A stretch of 64,000 bases of DNA from Gigantopelta aegis (taxonomy: Eukaryota; Mollusca; Gastropoda; Neomphalida; Peltospiridae). The DNA lies in assembly GCF_016097555.1 (NCBI RefSeq), contig NC_054712.1:47028571-47092570 (forward strand). Reading direction: 5' to 3'. Of this stretch, positions 33,980 through 44,936 are shown piece after piece. The stretch's first letter is position 1. The number at the start of each line of letters is the position of its first letter. Below the pieces are notes generated by a model. That model was not told the origin of the DNA and ran no database searches. It saw nothing but the letters and a program-made list of their open reading frames with translations. Position numbers and translations under genes: made by a program.

Positions 33980-34759
33980 ATGGCTAATGAATTGACTGTA
34001 ATGGCTGCTTCCATAGGTCTACTGTTGCTGGTACATAACGCCGATAGCTCCACCTGTGACTTCAATATGACGTCATGTCCGCAGTCTTGCAAGTGCTATT
34101 TGTCGGAACTTCTAGTCATCGACTGCGCTCAAAGAGAAATGACGGCGCTGCCAGATGTGCTTCCTACGTGCCAAGGATACAAACTCCATTTGATGTTTTC
34201 TCAAAACAGATTGAAAACGATAACATTCAAGTCCTACTTCCGTGAGACGTCTGTGATGGACGTCGGTTTCAACGAAATATCTTCCCTGGACGAGAACGTG
34301 TTCAGCAGACAACATTTCCCGGAACTCACTTCTCTTCGTCTTGACAACAACGAACTGACGACGCTGCCCAGACACACCAAGAAAGTGTTCGAGTCCCTGC
34401 GAGTGGCAACCATCCACAACAACCCGTGGGTATGCGACTGCAACATTGAATGGATTATGGAATGGATATCAGAGGGTCACAAAAACGGGATAACCATAGA
34501 ACATAGTTCAAACATAACTTGTGATGTTCCACAGGAATTGAAGAATACACCATTAACAGAACTGTCGGAACATAATATTAAGTGTCATGAAAGGTCAAAT
34601 TCAAAACTTTGGGTTGCTTTGGGTGTCACAGCGGCTTGTGTCGCCTATTTGTCCGTAACGAGCGTCTTCGCTTTTTGCATTGTTTTGAGAAGACGAGAGA
34701 AAATAACAGGAACCACTTCAGGAAATGAATTCAGCACGACATTTGACAGTTCACCGTAG
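33980..34759 (+). CDS. Single-exon leucine-rich-repeat transmembrane protein
   Basis: 259 residues, uninterrupted. Residues about 8-25 form a hydrophobic signal peptide (AASIGLLLLVHNAD). Residues 26-45 hold an LRRNT-like Cys cluster (CPQSCKCY). Two to three recognisable LRRs follow (LRLDNNELTTLP is the clearest). Residues about 145-200 are an LRRCT cap (NNPWVCDCNIEWIMEWI ... C ... C). Residues about 209-236 are a transmembrane helix (LWVALGVTAACVAYLSVTSV), followed by RRREK and a short Ser/Thr-rich tail of about 22 residues. It would sit at the cell surface with the LRRs outside. The family is broad (Toll-like, GPIb-like, Trk-ectodomain-like). There is no TIR domain, so signalling would need a partner. 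A Met at codon 8 is an alternative start. AATAAA at 35493 may end the transcript. Confidence 0.88.
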   Translation: MANELTVMAASIGLLLLVHNADSSTCDFNMTSCPQSCKCYLSELLVIDCAQREMTALPDVLPTCQGYKLHLMFSQNRLKTITFKSYFRETSVMDVGFNEISSLDENVFSRQHFPELTSLRLDNNELTTLPRHTKKVFESLRVATIHNNPWVCDCNIEWIMEWISEGHKNGITIEHSSNITCDVPQELKNTPLTELSEHNIKCHERSNSKLWVALGVTAACVAYLSVTSVFAFCIVLRRREKITGTTSGNEFSTTFDSSP

Positions 34760-35056
34760 TGGTGAAATGGAGATAGAGAGGGGAGCGAGTAATGGGGGAG
34801 GTGTACTATGACACTGTTAATCAAAACGACATTGGGAGTGTAAGTCCACGTGCCATATATGTATATACACGATACACAACTTACATGAAGGTAGGATGTG
34901 TCGTCCTGACTAAAGTGGCAGTCTTCCTATAGATGAAGCAATGACATCAATTCGTGGAAAACGTCGCCATCTTGTCGAAGCATTATTTGAACTGCCTTGT
35001 GTGAAAATACGATTTTGAATACATAATGATATTATCTTTAAGATTAGATTGAATTA
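34760..35056. other. Downstream flank of the LRR gene
   Basis: Probably 3' UTR and flank. No element recognised. Confidence 0.4.
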
Positions 35057-35128
35057 GGGCACTTACCACAGTTTGACACCCTATTGCCGATGTATTTTTC
35101 GTGCTGGGGTGTCGTTAAACAGTCGTTC
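35057..35128 (+). mobile_element. Mini-retroposon family E with 14-bp target duplication
   Basis: A 72-bp insertion (GGGCACTTACCACAG ... GGGGTGTCGTTAAACAGTCG) flanked on both sides by ATTAGATTGAATTA (35043-35056 and 35129-35142). The long direct repeat shows it moved by target-primed reverse transcription. Confidence 0.85.
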
Positions 35129-35142
35129 ATTAGATTGAATTA

Positions 35143-35930
35143 AGTGGGATTTTCTTTTAGGGGTAAAATTCGACTGGGTTTCTTTGTGGGGAGGTTTTTG
35201 GATTTTTGTTAATTTAAAATGGCAACGGTTATCGTTATTATATCTATAACATTAAACACGAGGTTTTCGGGACACGTTGGAGTTCGAAGGAGAGGTTGTG
35301 CGCTCCATCATTCCTTGACTGTGTGGCTGATAATGACACCAGAGAACGAAAGACACATTTCTGCCATCTCATTCCATGTTGAAGAACACCGTGTTATATC
35401 CAGACACATGTCAGGTCCAAGGGTATTTGGATCAGCATCTTAAGAACAACTAGAATGGCAAAGACATGATGGCTGGCATGTTTTATGTGCTGAATAAAGA
35501 AAACAATGCTTTTGGACAAAACTTTTTCATGTGGACAGGGGGCGTAAATCTAACGTCAGATTCTCTTAACGTTTTGTACTACATTCCATAAACCCACATC
35601 ATCTGCTAGGTAGCTTAAGATTATATTTTAATTTGTTAATAAATTTTTGCCTTACTTTGTTATCACATTTGTGCAAAGACTTTTTTTTATATTAGCCGGT
35701 AGCATTAGACTTTAATCTAAAAAAAACTAAAATTTCATAAGATTTTATAATACATGTATATTCATATCACATAACCCCACATCACTTATAACATAGTATA
35801 TAATTGCATGTGTATATGTGTACCTTCAAACAATAAATAAAGGGTTTTTTTTCTATTTGTTGACAATTTCTACCTTGCTTTGTTATTACTTTTATGAACA
35901 TTGAGATGTGCAAATTAAAGTATATCACCG
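35143..35930. other. No recognised gene
   Basis: No feature apart from a polyA-type AATAAA at 35493-35498. Confidence 0.35.
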
Positions 35931-35934
35931 TGTA

Positions 35935-36217
35935 ACCGGCCTCGGTGGCGCAGTGGTTAAGCCATCGGACTACCGGCTGGTAAGTACAGGGTTCGCAGCC
36001 TGGTACCGGCTCCAACCCAGAGCGAGTTCTTAATGGCTCAATGGATAGGTGTAAGGCCACTACACCCTCTTCTCTCTCACTAACCACTAACCAACTAACA
36101 ACTAACCCACTGTCCTGGACAGACAGCCCAGATAGCTGAGATGTGTGCCCAGGACAGCGTGCTTGAACCTTAATTGGATATAAACACGAAAATAAGTTGA
36201 AATAAAATTAAATATCA
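35935..36217 (+). mobile_element. SINE family C, full length
   Basis: Head CCGGCCTCGGTGGCGCAGTG with GTTAAGCC, B box GGGTTCGCAGCC, then CCAACCCAGAGCGAG, AGGCCACTACACCC, GCTTGAACCTTAATTGGATA and an AATAAAATTAAAT tail. It is the best-preserved family C head in the window. Confidence 0.9.
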
Positions 36218-36384
36218 CCGTGTGAAATGTTATGCAAAATATTAAAGCTACAATTAATAAAAGGTCCGATATAAATGAAAGACTGATTTGCTGAACACAA
36301 AAACAAACAAACATGAGAGCTATCCTCAAAACGACTTGAGTTATATAGCATGCCATGGTGCTGAGGATGTACTCTAAAAGACTC

Positions 36385-36615
36385 GCTCCAGCCAGTGCAC
36401 CACGACTGGTATATCAAAGGCCGTGGTATGGGTATCCTGTCTGTGGGATGGTGCATATAAAAGATATCTTGCTGCTAATCGAAAAGAGTAGCCCATAAAG
36501 TGGAGACAGCGGGTTTCCTCCCTCAGTATCTGTGTGGTACTTAACCATATGTCCGATGCCTTATAATTGTAAATAAAATGTGTTGAGTGCGTCGTTAAAT
36601 AAAACATTCCCTTCC
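36385..36615 (+). mobile_element. SINE family A, 5'-truncated
   Basis: Starts in the body (CTCCAGCCAGTGCACC), continues through AGTAGCCCATAAAGTGGAG and ends GTCGTTAAATAAAACATTCC. The head is missing. Confidence 0.85.
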
Positions 36616-36619
36616 TAAA

Positions 36620-37120
36620 AGACTCACCTGAAGAACAAACATACTAAACAGGAAAGCCATGCTGCACGATGACAAATAAAGAGTTAAATCACCTTCATAA
36701 ACTTTAAGCTAGATCACAAATGACCTTGACCTAGCTCAGATTACATTTATGCGCTGGAGGGGGGTGGAGGGGGTGAAGGACGGATGCATCATTTATCTTG
36801 TGAATACTCGAACCAAAGATAAACTGGGACCAACTGTTAACAACTTTCTACATGACCTTGGCTTTGCCCCGGAATCACTCTGCACTATCACACCGGTGAA
36901 CAAAATATTAAAGCAATCCATTTTTAAAAAAGTATTTTTAAATGCAATTTAACGGACAATTTTAATCAAATTGAACATTAACTGCTGTTTACATTTTCTT
37001 TAATATTGCCATTGGGGCATATTCAAATTAAAGGGCTGAGGGGTGTGCTATGATTTGATGACCATCCATACCAAATGTGAAGGTCGCCCGTTAAAGGGGA
37101 AGTCGGTGGAGGCTTTTAAT
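36620..37120. other. No recognised feature
   Basis: Nothing supported. A G-rich patch lies at 36758-36776. Confidence 0.35.
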
Positions 37121-37129
37121 GTTAAAAGT

Positions 37130-37535
37130 TAAAGTTTGTTTTGTTTAACGACACCACTAGAGCACATTGATCTTCGACTATTAGATTGTCAAACATTTGG
37201 TAATTCTGCCATATAGCTTTAGAGAGGAAACTCGCTGTATGTTTCCAATAGTAGCCAGGGATTGTTTGTATGCACCATCCCTCAAACAGGATAGAACATA
37301 CCACGGCCTTTGATATACTAGTACCAGTCGTGGTGCACTGGCTAGAACGAGATATCACACGGACCCACCAACGATAATCGACCCCAGACCGATCGTGCAT
37401 CAGGCAACGACTCAATGGATAGGTGTAAGACCACTTGAGAACCATTCATATAATGGGTCCACTAAGATGATTCGATCCTTCGACGCAAGAACCTCAGGCG
37501 AGCGTTCTACCGACTGAGCTAAATTCCGCCCCGTA
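37130..37535 (-). mobile_element. SINE family B, antisense, with extra sequence near the head
   Basis: Tail block TTTAACGACACCACTAGAGC, central ATGCACCATCCCTCAAACAG, and a minus-strand head GGGGCGGAATTTAGCTCAGT. About 100 bp before the head (37390-37490) include a family C-like piece (GACTCAATGGATAGGTG). Confidence 0.7.
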
Positions 37536-37539
37536 CAAG

Positions 37540-37955
37540 GCTTTAGGACTGGTATGCGTATCCAACAATATTTACTGCACATTGTTGCTTAATATCAACA
37601 AGTCTGTTGGTTTATTTAATTAGCTGATCAAACAAGTGTACTGGTCTGTTGATTTTTGCGATATGATAAAACAGACGCGATATGATAAAACAGACATGTG
37701 TTACAATGTTCTGTAATAATATCCACCCTAGTTAGTAAGAAGTAAGTACAGTAAAATACTCATGTAACAAACCGGAAGGGGCCATGATAGTTAGTTCATT
37801 ATAACAGTAGTTCGTTATACATATTTGCATAAGTTGCATATAGGGAGATAAAACGGTACTATATGATCAATTCGTTCTATATAATAATTCGTTCTAAGCA
37901 TGTTCGTTATAAGTGTAGTTTACTATATACGTTGTTTTCCTATATACAAAATAAA
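37540..37955. other. No recognised feature
   Basis: Contains a direct duplication (GCGATATGATAAAACAGAC at about 37658 and 37677) and AT-rich sequence with repeated TTCGTT blocks. Confidence 0.35.
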
Positions 37956-37959
37956 CCAC

Positions 37960-38295
37960 CACTAAAACCCATGGAGGGGAGGGGGAGGGGGAGGGGAGGG
38001 GGGGGACTGCCCACCCAGTCCTGGAGAAAATTATCAAATTCGGGCAAAAACAATAGAGATCGAAATTCGGGCAACAGGATCTGGCCTGAACATCTTTCAC
38101 CATGTATTTTCATTATTCTACCCAAAATATTAGTTGTAACCCATGTGAAAATGCGTGGCGATTTGTTTGCAACACTATATAGCTGCTTGGCAGTAATGCT
38201 AATATGAATAAACGTTGTCATCCAGATAGGGCACTTTTGTTTAATTCGGGCAAAAATCAGCCTGCCGCCCCCTACGAAAGTATGGGAGCCAGTAC
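37960..38295 (+). repeat. Interspersed repeat family R, longest copy
   Basis: G-rich left end (GGAGGGGGAGGGG), blocks AAATTCGGGCAAAAACAATA, ATTAGTTGTAACCCATG, CTATATAGCTGCTTGGCAGT, TAATATGAATAAACGTTG. Other copies are at 6290-6395, 54170-54430 and 59440-59745. Non-coding; class unknown. Confidence 0.65.
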
Positions 38296-38554
38296 GCCTA
38301 AGGGTGTGTATTTGGTAGATTATATTTCTAAACGTTGCAATTTTCTGGTAGCGACGCACCGTCTGGCCACTAAAAAACCCAAAAAACAAAACAAAACGTA
38401 CCGGTATTAAAGACATCACAGAGTATTAGTAGTAAGGAGGCCTGTATAGATCCATGACCTACTTTCCGTGACCTTGACCTGCTTTCCTGTGACCATGATG
38501 ACGTCACGATCTTGTCACGTGACCCGGCCCCGTCCTACTTAGCCCGGCCCCGAT

Positions 38555-38883
38555 CCGTCGTACTTAGCAACGCCCGTGCTATCCTGTCTGTGGGAAAGTG
38601 TAGGATCCCTTGCTACTAATGGTAAACTAAAGTGTGGCGAGTTTCCTCTCTAAAACTGTCAAAATTATATTTGACATCCAATAGCCGATGATTAATAAAT
38701 CAAGGTTCTCTAGTGGTGTCGTTAAACAAAACCACTTCTAAGTACTCATCCCGACGCGAGGTAGTGTGTTTAATTTTACAGCGCTGAATGTTGAATGGTT
38801 ATAACTGCTTACATCCGGCAAGGGATCCTACACTTTCCCACAGAGGGGATAGCACGGGTGTTGCTACGTACGACGGATCGGGG
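38555..38883. mobile_element. Two opposed SINE B pieces inside the fold-back arm
   Basis: GTGCTATCCTGTCTGTGGGA at 38577-38596 is mirrored by the block around TTTCCCACAGAGGGGATAGC (38837-38856), and both are the SINE central domain. Between them a SINE B 3' half runs to GTGGTGTCGTTAAACAAAAC. Confidence 0.75.
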
Positions 38884-39147
38884 CCGGGATAAGTAGGTCA
38901 GGACTAAAGTAGTGTCGGAAATAGAATAAAAATAATTTTCGGTCAATTATTTCTTTCATATTCAACTGACAAGTAAATATTTTGTAAATACCTATTTAAT
39001 GATACTCTACCTAATTTAGCATTTACTTGTTTGGGCTCTCATTGATGTATAAGGTGGTGTTTACTCTTGAAATTAAAATAAAGATGTCGGTAAACAGGAG
39101 ATTTGTGACCTTTATTGGAACAGACTATAACACAATTTCATTTACCC

Positions 39148-39964
39148 TTAAAGCCGCACGCCCTATAATTTGGTTAATCTACAAACCTGTAACACACTTA
39201 GATCACGTTTTTATCAAATGGAGTGAAAAAGCAGGTTTTATATCGATAAATACCATGGGAATCCCCATGTCCCAATTGCTTGAAATAATTTTGAAAGTTA
39301 GTATTCTGATGTCACCGGTAGATGTCGCTCGAAGCACAACAATGCCTACGTCACGACAAATTTCACAGAGTGCGCACAGACTTGGGGTGCGTTCCTTTCA
39401 CCTCTCCTGGACATGTTCCAACTGTTCTGTCCTGGTTGTATCCCCTCTCCAGATATCGTAAGACTTAGCAAAATTATTGGTTTTAAGGGTTTGTAACGTT
39501 TTGTATTGAGATACTTACTTGTCTGAACTTTATTGTTACTGAAAATGTTCACGAACTGTGAAGAAAAATCTCACAAATGAACAACAAGCAAACGACAACA
39601 AATCAGATGTTGATTGCGCGAACCGTGCACGAGAAAACAAACCGAACCAAAATGATAACGGTCACGTGGTATACCAACGTCTGTGACATTGAAATGGGAA
39701 TATCCCCTCTAAAAATAGATTAGACCTTGTCTGCTCAACGGTTTTTTCTCAGAGGCCCGTAGCATTTTATGAAATACGAAAAATGCATTTTGTGGTATTA
39801 CAAACACCAGGATTACCAGGATTACCAAAAAACACTTCAGGTGAATGGAAATGTATATTCTAAATAATAAACGGTAAGTAAAGTGCAATTTTATTTGTGA
39901 AAAAATGGGTTTAATAGCGAAAAATAACGGCGTAATGGTTAACAACTAGGGCGTGTCCCTTTAA
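39148..39964. mobile_element. TTAA MITE family 2, long copy
   Basis: Starts TTAAAGCCGCACGCCCTA and ends GTGTCCCTTTAA. The first about 70 bp and last about 290 bp match the 360-370-bp copies at 47894-48266 and 51683-52039, with about 450 bp extra in the middle. It could be closer to the parental element. Confidence 0.65.
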
Positions 39965-40099
39965 ACAAACTTTTATTTTAAAACTGCAAGATAACTGATT
40001 ATTTTGAATTGCAACATAAATTATTAATTTTGACCAGCATAGTTAGTGAATATAAATTCAATATAAATACAGTAGAAATTTACACAATCTTGCAACCAC

Positions 40100-40314
40100 T
40101 TAAAGGTGGTATATCAGAAGTTATATGTCAGCATCTGTTTGTGATAAAGATTCTCCAATAAAAATGTATTTTCTACTAGTAGATAAAATCATTTCCTATA
40201 ATCATAATTATGGGCATATAGTTAAAGGTGTAGTCTTTAAATGTTAAAGCAAAATTTAATAAAAACATGATTTGCAATAGCTGTCATTATGCAACTTTGA
40301 GATAGCACCTTTAA
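40100..40314. mobile_element. TTAA MITE family 3
   Basis: TTAAAGGTGGTAT at the left and ATAGCACCTTTAA at the right, 215 bp, TTAA at both ends. Confidence 0.65.
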
Positions 40315-40894
40315 TACCGGAAAATAGATCACAAACTCAAAATGGTTCTTGACAGTTTTGCTTAAAAGTTACTTATAAATGTCTACAAATATTTTGTTTT
40401 GGAGAGAAATACGTGTAAACCATCATCAGAAACGGTCCCTCACATATTGTAACAGCAATGAAATTGACATGTTGACCAAACTTTGTTATAGTCTGTTCCA
40501 ATAAAATGCACAATTCACTTGTTTACTGACATTTCTTTTAATTTCAAGAGTAAACACCACCTTGTACATAAGAGCCAAAACAAGTAAATGCGAAATTAGG
40601 TAGACTATAATTAAATAGATATTTACAAAATATTTACTTGTCTGTTTAATATGTAAGAAATAATCGACGATTTTTTTTTATTCATTCTATTTCCGACAGC
40701 ACTTTAGTCTAAGCAGGTCGGAACCGGTCTAAATAGGTTGGGGCCGGCCTAAGTAGGTGGGGGCCAGAAGGACGGGGCCGGGTCACGTGACAAGACCGTG
40801 ACGTCATGAAGGTCACATGAAAATAGGTCACGGTCACGGAAAGTAGGTCATGGATCTATACAGGCCTCCTTACTACTAGTGTTGTGATGCATTT

Positions 40895-42065
40895 GTTTCT
40901 ACCAATCTGATGTGTCATGGCATGTCCTAATATGAGTCTTTATGTAATAACAATTATGTTATTAGCATATAGTAGATCATAACCCGTGTCACTTTATACT
41001 GCTAAAGGAAATTAAAATGTTAGCCAACAAATAATATGTAACCCCTAAAATGGCAATGGACATTATCAATCGACAAAGTTTATCACTGTAAATACTGTAA
41101 TACTATTTGTTAAGCATGCATTTTTTTCTTTTGGATTTGTTTACATAGGACAAAAAATACTAAACCCCATTTTCTTTCTGTTAATATACATTGAAATGTG
41201 TTTGGTTATACGCTTTATTAAATGAGCATCTGTTATTTTACAAGTCAAGCTGATAAAAGGAGGGTTGAAAATTAGCAGTCGCACGGACGCCCGTGGCGAC
41301 CTTTATTGGCTAAGGGCGACTAAGAATTTTACAAAGGTAGTCCGTCGGGCGACCATCGATTTTAGAGTTTGGCGAGTATGGTACCAGTTAAAAAGAAAAC
41401 GCACTGAAACTGAATCGAATGACCAATGTGACAAAATGCACCGCATCTCTGCTGGCGCGAACTACAGATTTGGCAGGAGACGATATTATGATATGTTCTA
41501 TATTTTGACAGCACCAGATTGATTACACTCAGTCTAGAGCTTCTACGATTTGGGTCTGGAGCTGTAAACAAATATAGATAAAAACTTATTGCAAACACTT
41601 GAATTTTTTTGAATTTTTGTTTAAGTCGTCGGCTTATTGGAATGGATACGCCATATTTATCTAGTAGACCTACTTTGTAACATTATTAAATGTTATGGTA
41701 CAAATTAATCGTATTTAATTAACTTACTGGTATTTTATTCTGGAACAAAATCAAAATTTATCTTGTAGTTTTAACTCACACTAACAATGAAATTTTCCAT
41801 TACTACAGGGATTATTCCAGAAGTCAATTAATTGGCATGTAAATATAAAATTCATATAAAAACATATTAATTTATTAAATTGTAAACCCATACCATCTGA
41901 AATAACTTTTTTGAAGTTCAGTGTAAATAATAATAAAAAAATATATATCTACTGACAGCCATAGGAAACGCAGCACTAACTCAGTGTCATTAAATCAGTG
42001 AAAAAGAGTCATTAATTCACTCAAGGTATACCTTAAGAAAACTAAAATTAGTAAGATAGACACAA
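40895..42065. other. No confirmed gene; repeat pieces
   Basis: GGGTTGAAAATTA at about 41261 is mirrored by TTAATTTTCAACCCT at about 45581. The block ATGTTCTATATTTTGACAGC at 41492-41511 recurs at 44938. The block AAATTCATATAAAAACATATTAATT (41849-41873) recurs at 44978. These suggest a complex repeat spanning 41.26-45.60 kb, but I cannot define it. Confidence 0.35.
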
Positions 42066-42069
42066 ATAT

Positions 42070-42730
42070 TCCTTTAGACGATTCGCCTGTCCAAAGAAAA
42101 CTTTGTTCCATTAAAAAAGGATCAAAATTATACTATTACACATTAACATATTCAGACGTACCAAATACCGCTATGGCAAAATGGCAAAATCGTTTTAGTA
42201 CTGATCTTATCTGGCCCATTATTTATTTGAAACCATTTCTCACCACACAAGAAGTAAAATTAAGATGGTTCTAATATAGGATATTACACAGAATACTAAC
42301 GACAAATATTTTTGCCTTCAAGCTACAACTTATTGATACTGAAACATGTACCTTTTGTAATGCAAATAAAGAAACAATAGAACATCTTTTTTGGGAATGT
42401 AACTTTGTTCAAACGTTTTGGAATTCGTTTTTAAACTGGTTATCGAAGTACTGTAATCATTTATGTAACATAAAACTGTCTCTCGAACTAGTCATATTTG
42501 GATTTAAAGACAACATTAACACAGATCATATTTTTGATCTCTTGCTACTTATAGCTAAGTATTTCATATATAAATGTAAAGTGCAAAAGGTTACGTTAAA
42601 TATCATTCATTTTAAAAAAGAAATTAAACAAAGATACTCTATAAAAAAACATTTATATTTTTGTAAGAACAGTCTTAGCAATTTTTTTACCAAGTGGTCA
42701 CTATATCATTCATTAGTTGAAACTATTTAA
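42070..42730 (+). mobile_element. LINE 3' end: reverse-transcriptase C-terminal zinc-knuckle region
   Basis: One frame gives KGSKLYYYTLTYSDVPNTAM, WQNRFSTDLIWPIIYLKPFL, CTFCNANKETIEHLFWECNF and FWNSFLNWLSKYC, ending at TAA 42728-42730. The C-x2-C ... H-x4-C arrangement followed by V-x-x-F-W is the zf-RVT-like ending of L1/Tx1-type LINE ORF2 proteins. A single in-frame TAA lies at 42272-42274, so this copy is dead. The tail is an ATT microsatellite. Confidence 0.8.
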
Positions 42731-42736
42731 TATAAT

Positions 42737-42737
42737 A

Positions 42738-42786
<49 letters not shown>

Positions 42787-42787
42787 T
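42737..42787. repeat. (ATT)n microsatellite, probable LINE tail
   Basis: About 15 ATT units immediately 3' of the LINE stop codon. Confidence 0.9.
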
Positions 42788-43003
42788 AAATCCTCTCGTC
42801 TCCAGCAACAGATGTAATATATAGTAATTTAATAAAACATCTACTTCCCGCAGTATCACAGAACATTAACAAACTATAATACAACCGATAGGAAACTAAT
42901 CACATGTATACATTTGTTATCAAGCTATGTTGCGTGCTGGTGTATGTGTGTATGTGCATGTATGCTTTTTAATGTTAAAACTGTCTTGCTGTCCTGTTTT
43001 ACT

Positions 43004-43007
<4 letters not shown>

Positions 43008-43079
<72 letters not shown>
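43008..43079. repeat. (CT)n microsatellite
   Basis: About 35 uninterrupted CT units, followed by CT-rich sequence. Confidence 0.97.
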
Positions 43080-43084
<5 letters not shown>

Positions 43085-43239
43085 CTTTTCTCTCTTCCTT
43101 CTCACATCTATCTCTCCCTCCCTCCCTCTTTCTATGGAAAAATATATAATCAATCTGAAAATATTTCGTCTAACAACACTCATTATGTATTATATATATA
43201 TTTAATGTTATTATGTTCAACATTATCTGTAAGATAGTG

Positions 43240-43330
43240 ATTTAGGGCCCCATCCCTGACACTATCGACATTTCTGGGCTAATAAAAAATTTAAAAAATA
43301 AAATAAAATAAAAAATAAAATAAAAAATCA
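43240..43330. mobile_element. Possible LINE 3' tail
   Basis: GGGCCCCATCCCTGACACTA ... GGGCTAATAAAAAATTT followed by an AAAATA-type simple tail. It resembles a LINE 3' UTR, but no coding part is attached. Confidence 0.4.
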
Positions 43331-43912
43331 GTGAAAGTAGCAAGCAAATTCTATTACAAAACAAGATTGTTTGGGATTGGAAAAGGGCTTGGGCTGAAAC
43401 TTTTGAAGGGCAATGCAACACTCCTTGAACAAGCCATTGTTTTTGGCAAACTAGAGTCGACACCATCTGAAATCATCGCAGCAGGAAAAAAGGCAATTGT
43501 TTGCCTCAACAAAGGCAGATCATCAGATACTTTGGATCAACTAAGATTTGTAAGGTTTCAAGAAAATGTTAGCTGTAACCAAATTTTCCCTTCACCCACA
43601 TGTTCTTCCACCCACGTCCTCAGCTACCAAATACCATAGTCTCCGTGTGTTTCACCAGGTTCAAGAATGGAAAGGGCACAAACTGGATCGTCTTGAATGG
43701 GGTTGGAAAATATCTGATGGGAGGATGATCCCCATACATTAAGACTTGGCTGCAGCACCAGTCTCTTCTTAAAACTTGTGAGGTGTTCTTGCAAAGGGGG
43801 TTGTGCAAACAAGCGCTGCAGTTGTCGCAGTATTGGTTTGCCTTGCATGATGGCATGCAGTGATTGTAGAGGCATGTGTGCAAATAGTGATGATCTAATG
43901 AAAGATTGATTG
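43331..43912 (+). pseudogene. Broken copy of a multicopy cysteine-rich protein gene
   Basis: The + strand encodes pieces of a protein that is repeated in many invertebrate genomes: ATLLEQAIVFGKLESTP and GRSSDTLDQLRFVRF near the start, a middle section with HQVQEWKGHKLDRLEWGWK, and a Cys-rich end with RCSCRSIGLPC and CSDCRGMC. The order agrees with my memory of that family. The copy is fragmented in several places and has no clear start. Its function is unknown to me, and its high copy number suggests spread with a mobile element. Confidence 0.6.
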
Positions 43913-44099
43913 GTAACTGACTTTGTAATATAATGATGTGAAAAAATACCATACTGGGACTCTTAAATATGATTATTTTATTCTAAGGACTATTGTTCTA
44001 CAGTAAATGAAGTTTTTAATCTACATCACTTGCCACCACTAAATCTCTGAGTATCTGACATTGAAATCATCACTTGCTTCACTAAATCTCTTAAGCATC

Positions 44100-44650
44100 T
44101 GATGTGGTAAGATATTATTGATAAGACATTAGAATAACAACTATATCAATTAATTCACATACAAAAATAGGAATGGCCAATGATAGTATAAATGTACCCC
44201 AATTATATATACATGCAATTGTTTTTTGCTTTGATAGATGCATGGCGGCCATCTTGCAATTATTGTAATCAGATTACAACATCATATCAGTATTAAGAGT
44301 GAATTCTTTCACATATAAACTAATTAGGAATGATCACTAATATAATAAATGCACCCCAATTAAAAGCAGATATTACATTTTGGGATTTAATACTCACATG
44401 GCGGCCATCTTGGAATTATTGTAATCTGGTTAATTTAAACACCACAGATGTATCAAATATTAATTATCTGATACAAAAGACATAAAAATAGCCTATAATA
44501 TTATAAACGTACCCCATATAAACTCCTGGATATTAGATGTTTTGTTTTTGTATATATTTGGCGGTCATCTTGAATTTTTAAAGATAAATAATCAAAAGAT
44601 CAGTTGGCAACATTTATTTTTGGATTCAGCACCCATGAATTATGTAAAAT
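44100..44650. repeat. Three-copy tandem repeat, period about 157 bp
   Basis: The block GGCGGCCATCTTG occurs near 44245 and 44401, and as GGCGGTCATCTTG near 44561, each preceded by a TAAA(T/C)GTACCCC-type block and followed by ATTATTGTAATC or a decayed form. It begins about 200 bp after the broken Cys-rich gene and may belong to the same element. Confidence 0.7.
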
Positions 44651-44936
44651 CAAATGAGTTTCCATTTTTCAAATACCAAATACCATAAGGGTTGTTATTA
44701 AGCATGTTTTATAAATATGGTCAAATCTACTACAAAAAGGTACACAATGATACATTTAGAAACTGAAAATAAACACTGTTCCACTCATTATTTTTGAGTA
44801 GAATTTTACAATGTTACTTAGGTGGGTCCAAGGTTTAAAAAAACAACGTCACTTTAAAAATCTTGCTATTTGTGGTGGGTTAGGCCATTTTTTGTCTTAG
44901 ATTGACTGGCCTACAATGCAGCAGAAGATATAGAAC

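Larger units (their letters stand above)
38412..40890. mobile_element. 2.5 kb fold-back element
   Basis: Outer arms 38412-38545 and about 40760-40890 are reverse complements (GTAGTAAGGAGGCCTGTATA mirrored by TATACAGGCCTCCTTACTAC). The pairing resumes further in, between 38885-39095 and about 40520-40755 (GGTGGTGTTTACTCTTGAAA mirrored by TTTCAAGAGTAAACACCACC). The left arm is split by SINE-derived sequence (38555-38883) that is itself an inverted pair. The loop holds two TTAA MITEs. No transposase is readable. Confidence 0.82.

Noticed and set aside
39027-39461. 144-codon open frame in the fold-back loop
   Set aside because: Crosses the fold-back arm and the left end of a TTAA MITE; no protein signature.
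41265-41522. 85-codon basic frame
   Set aside because: Starts in a repeat end (GGGTTGAAAATTA) and has no homologue I recognise.
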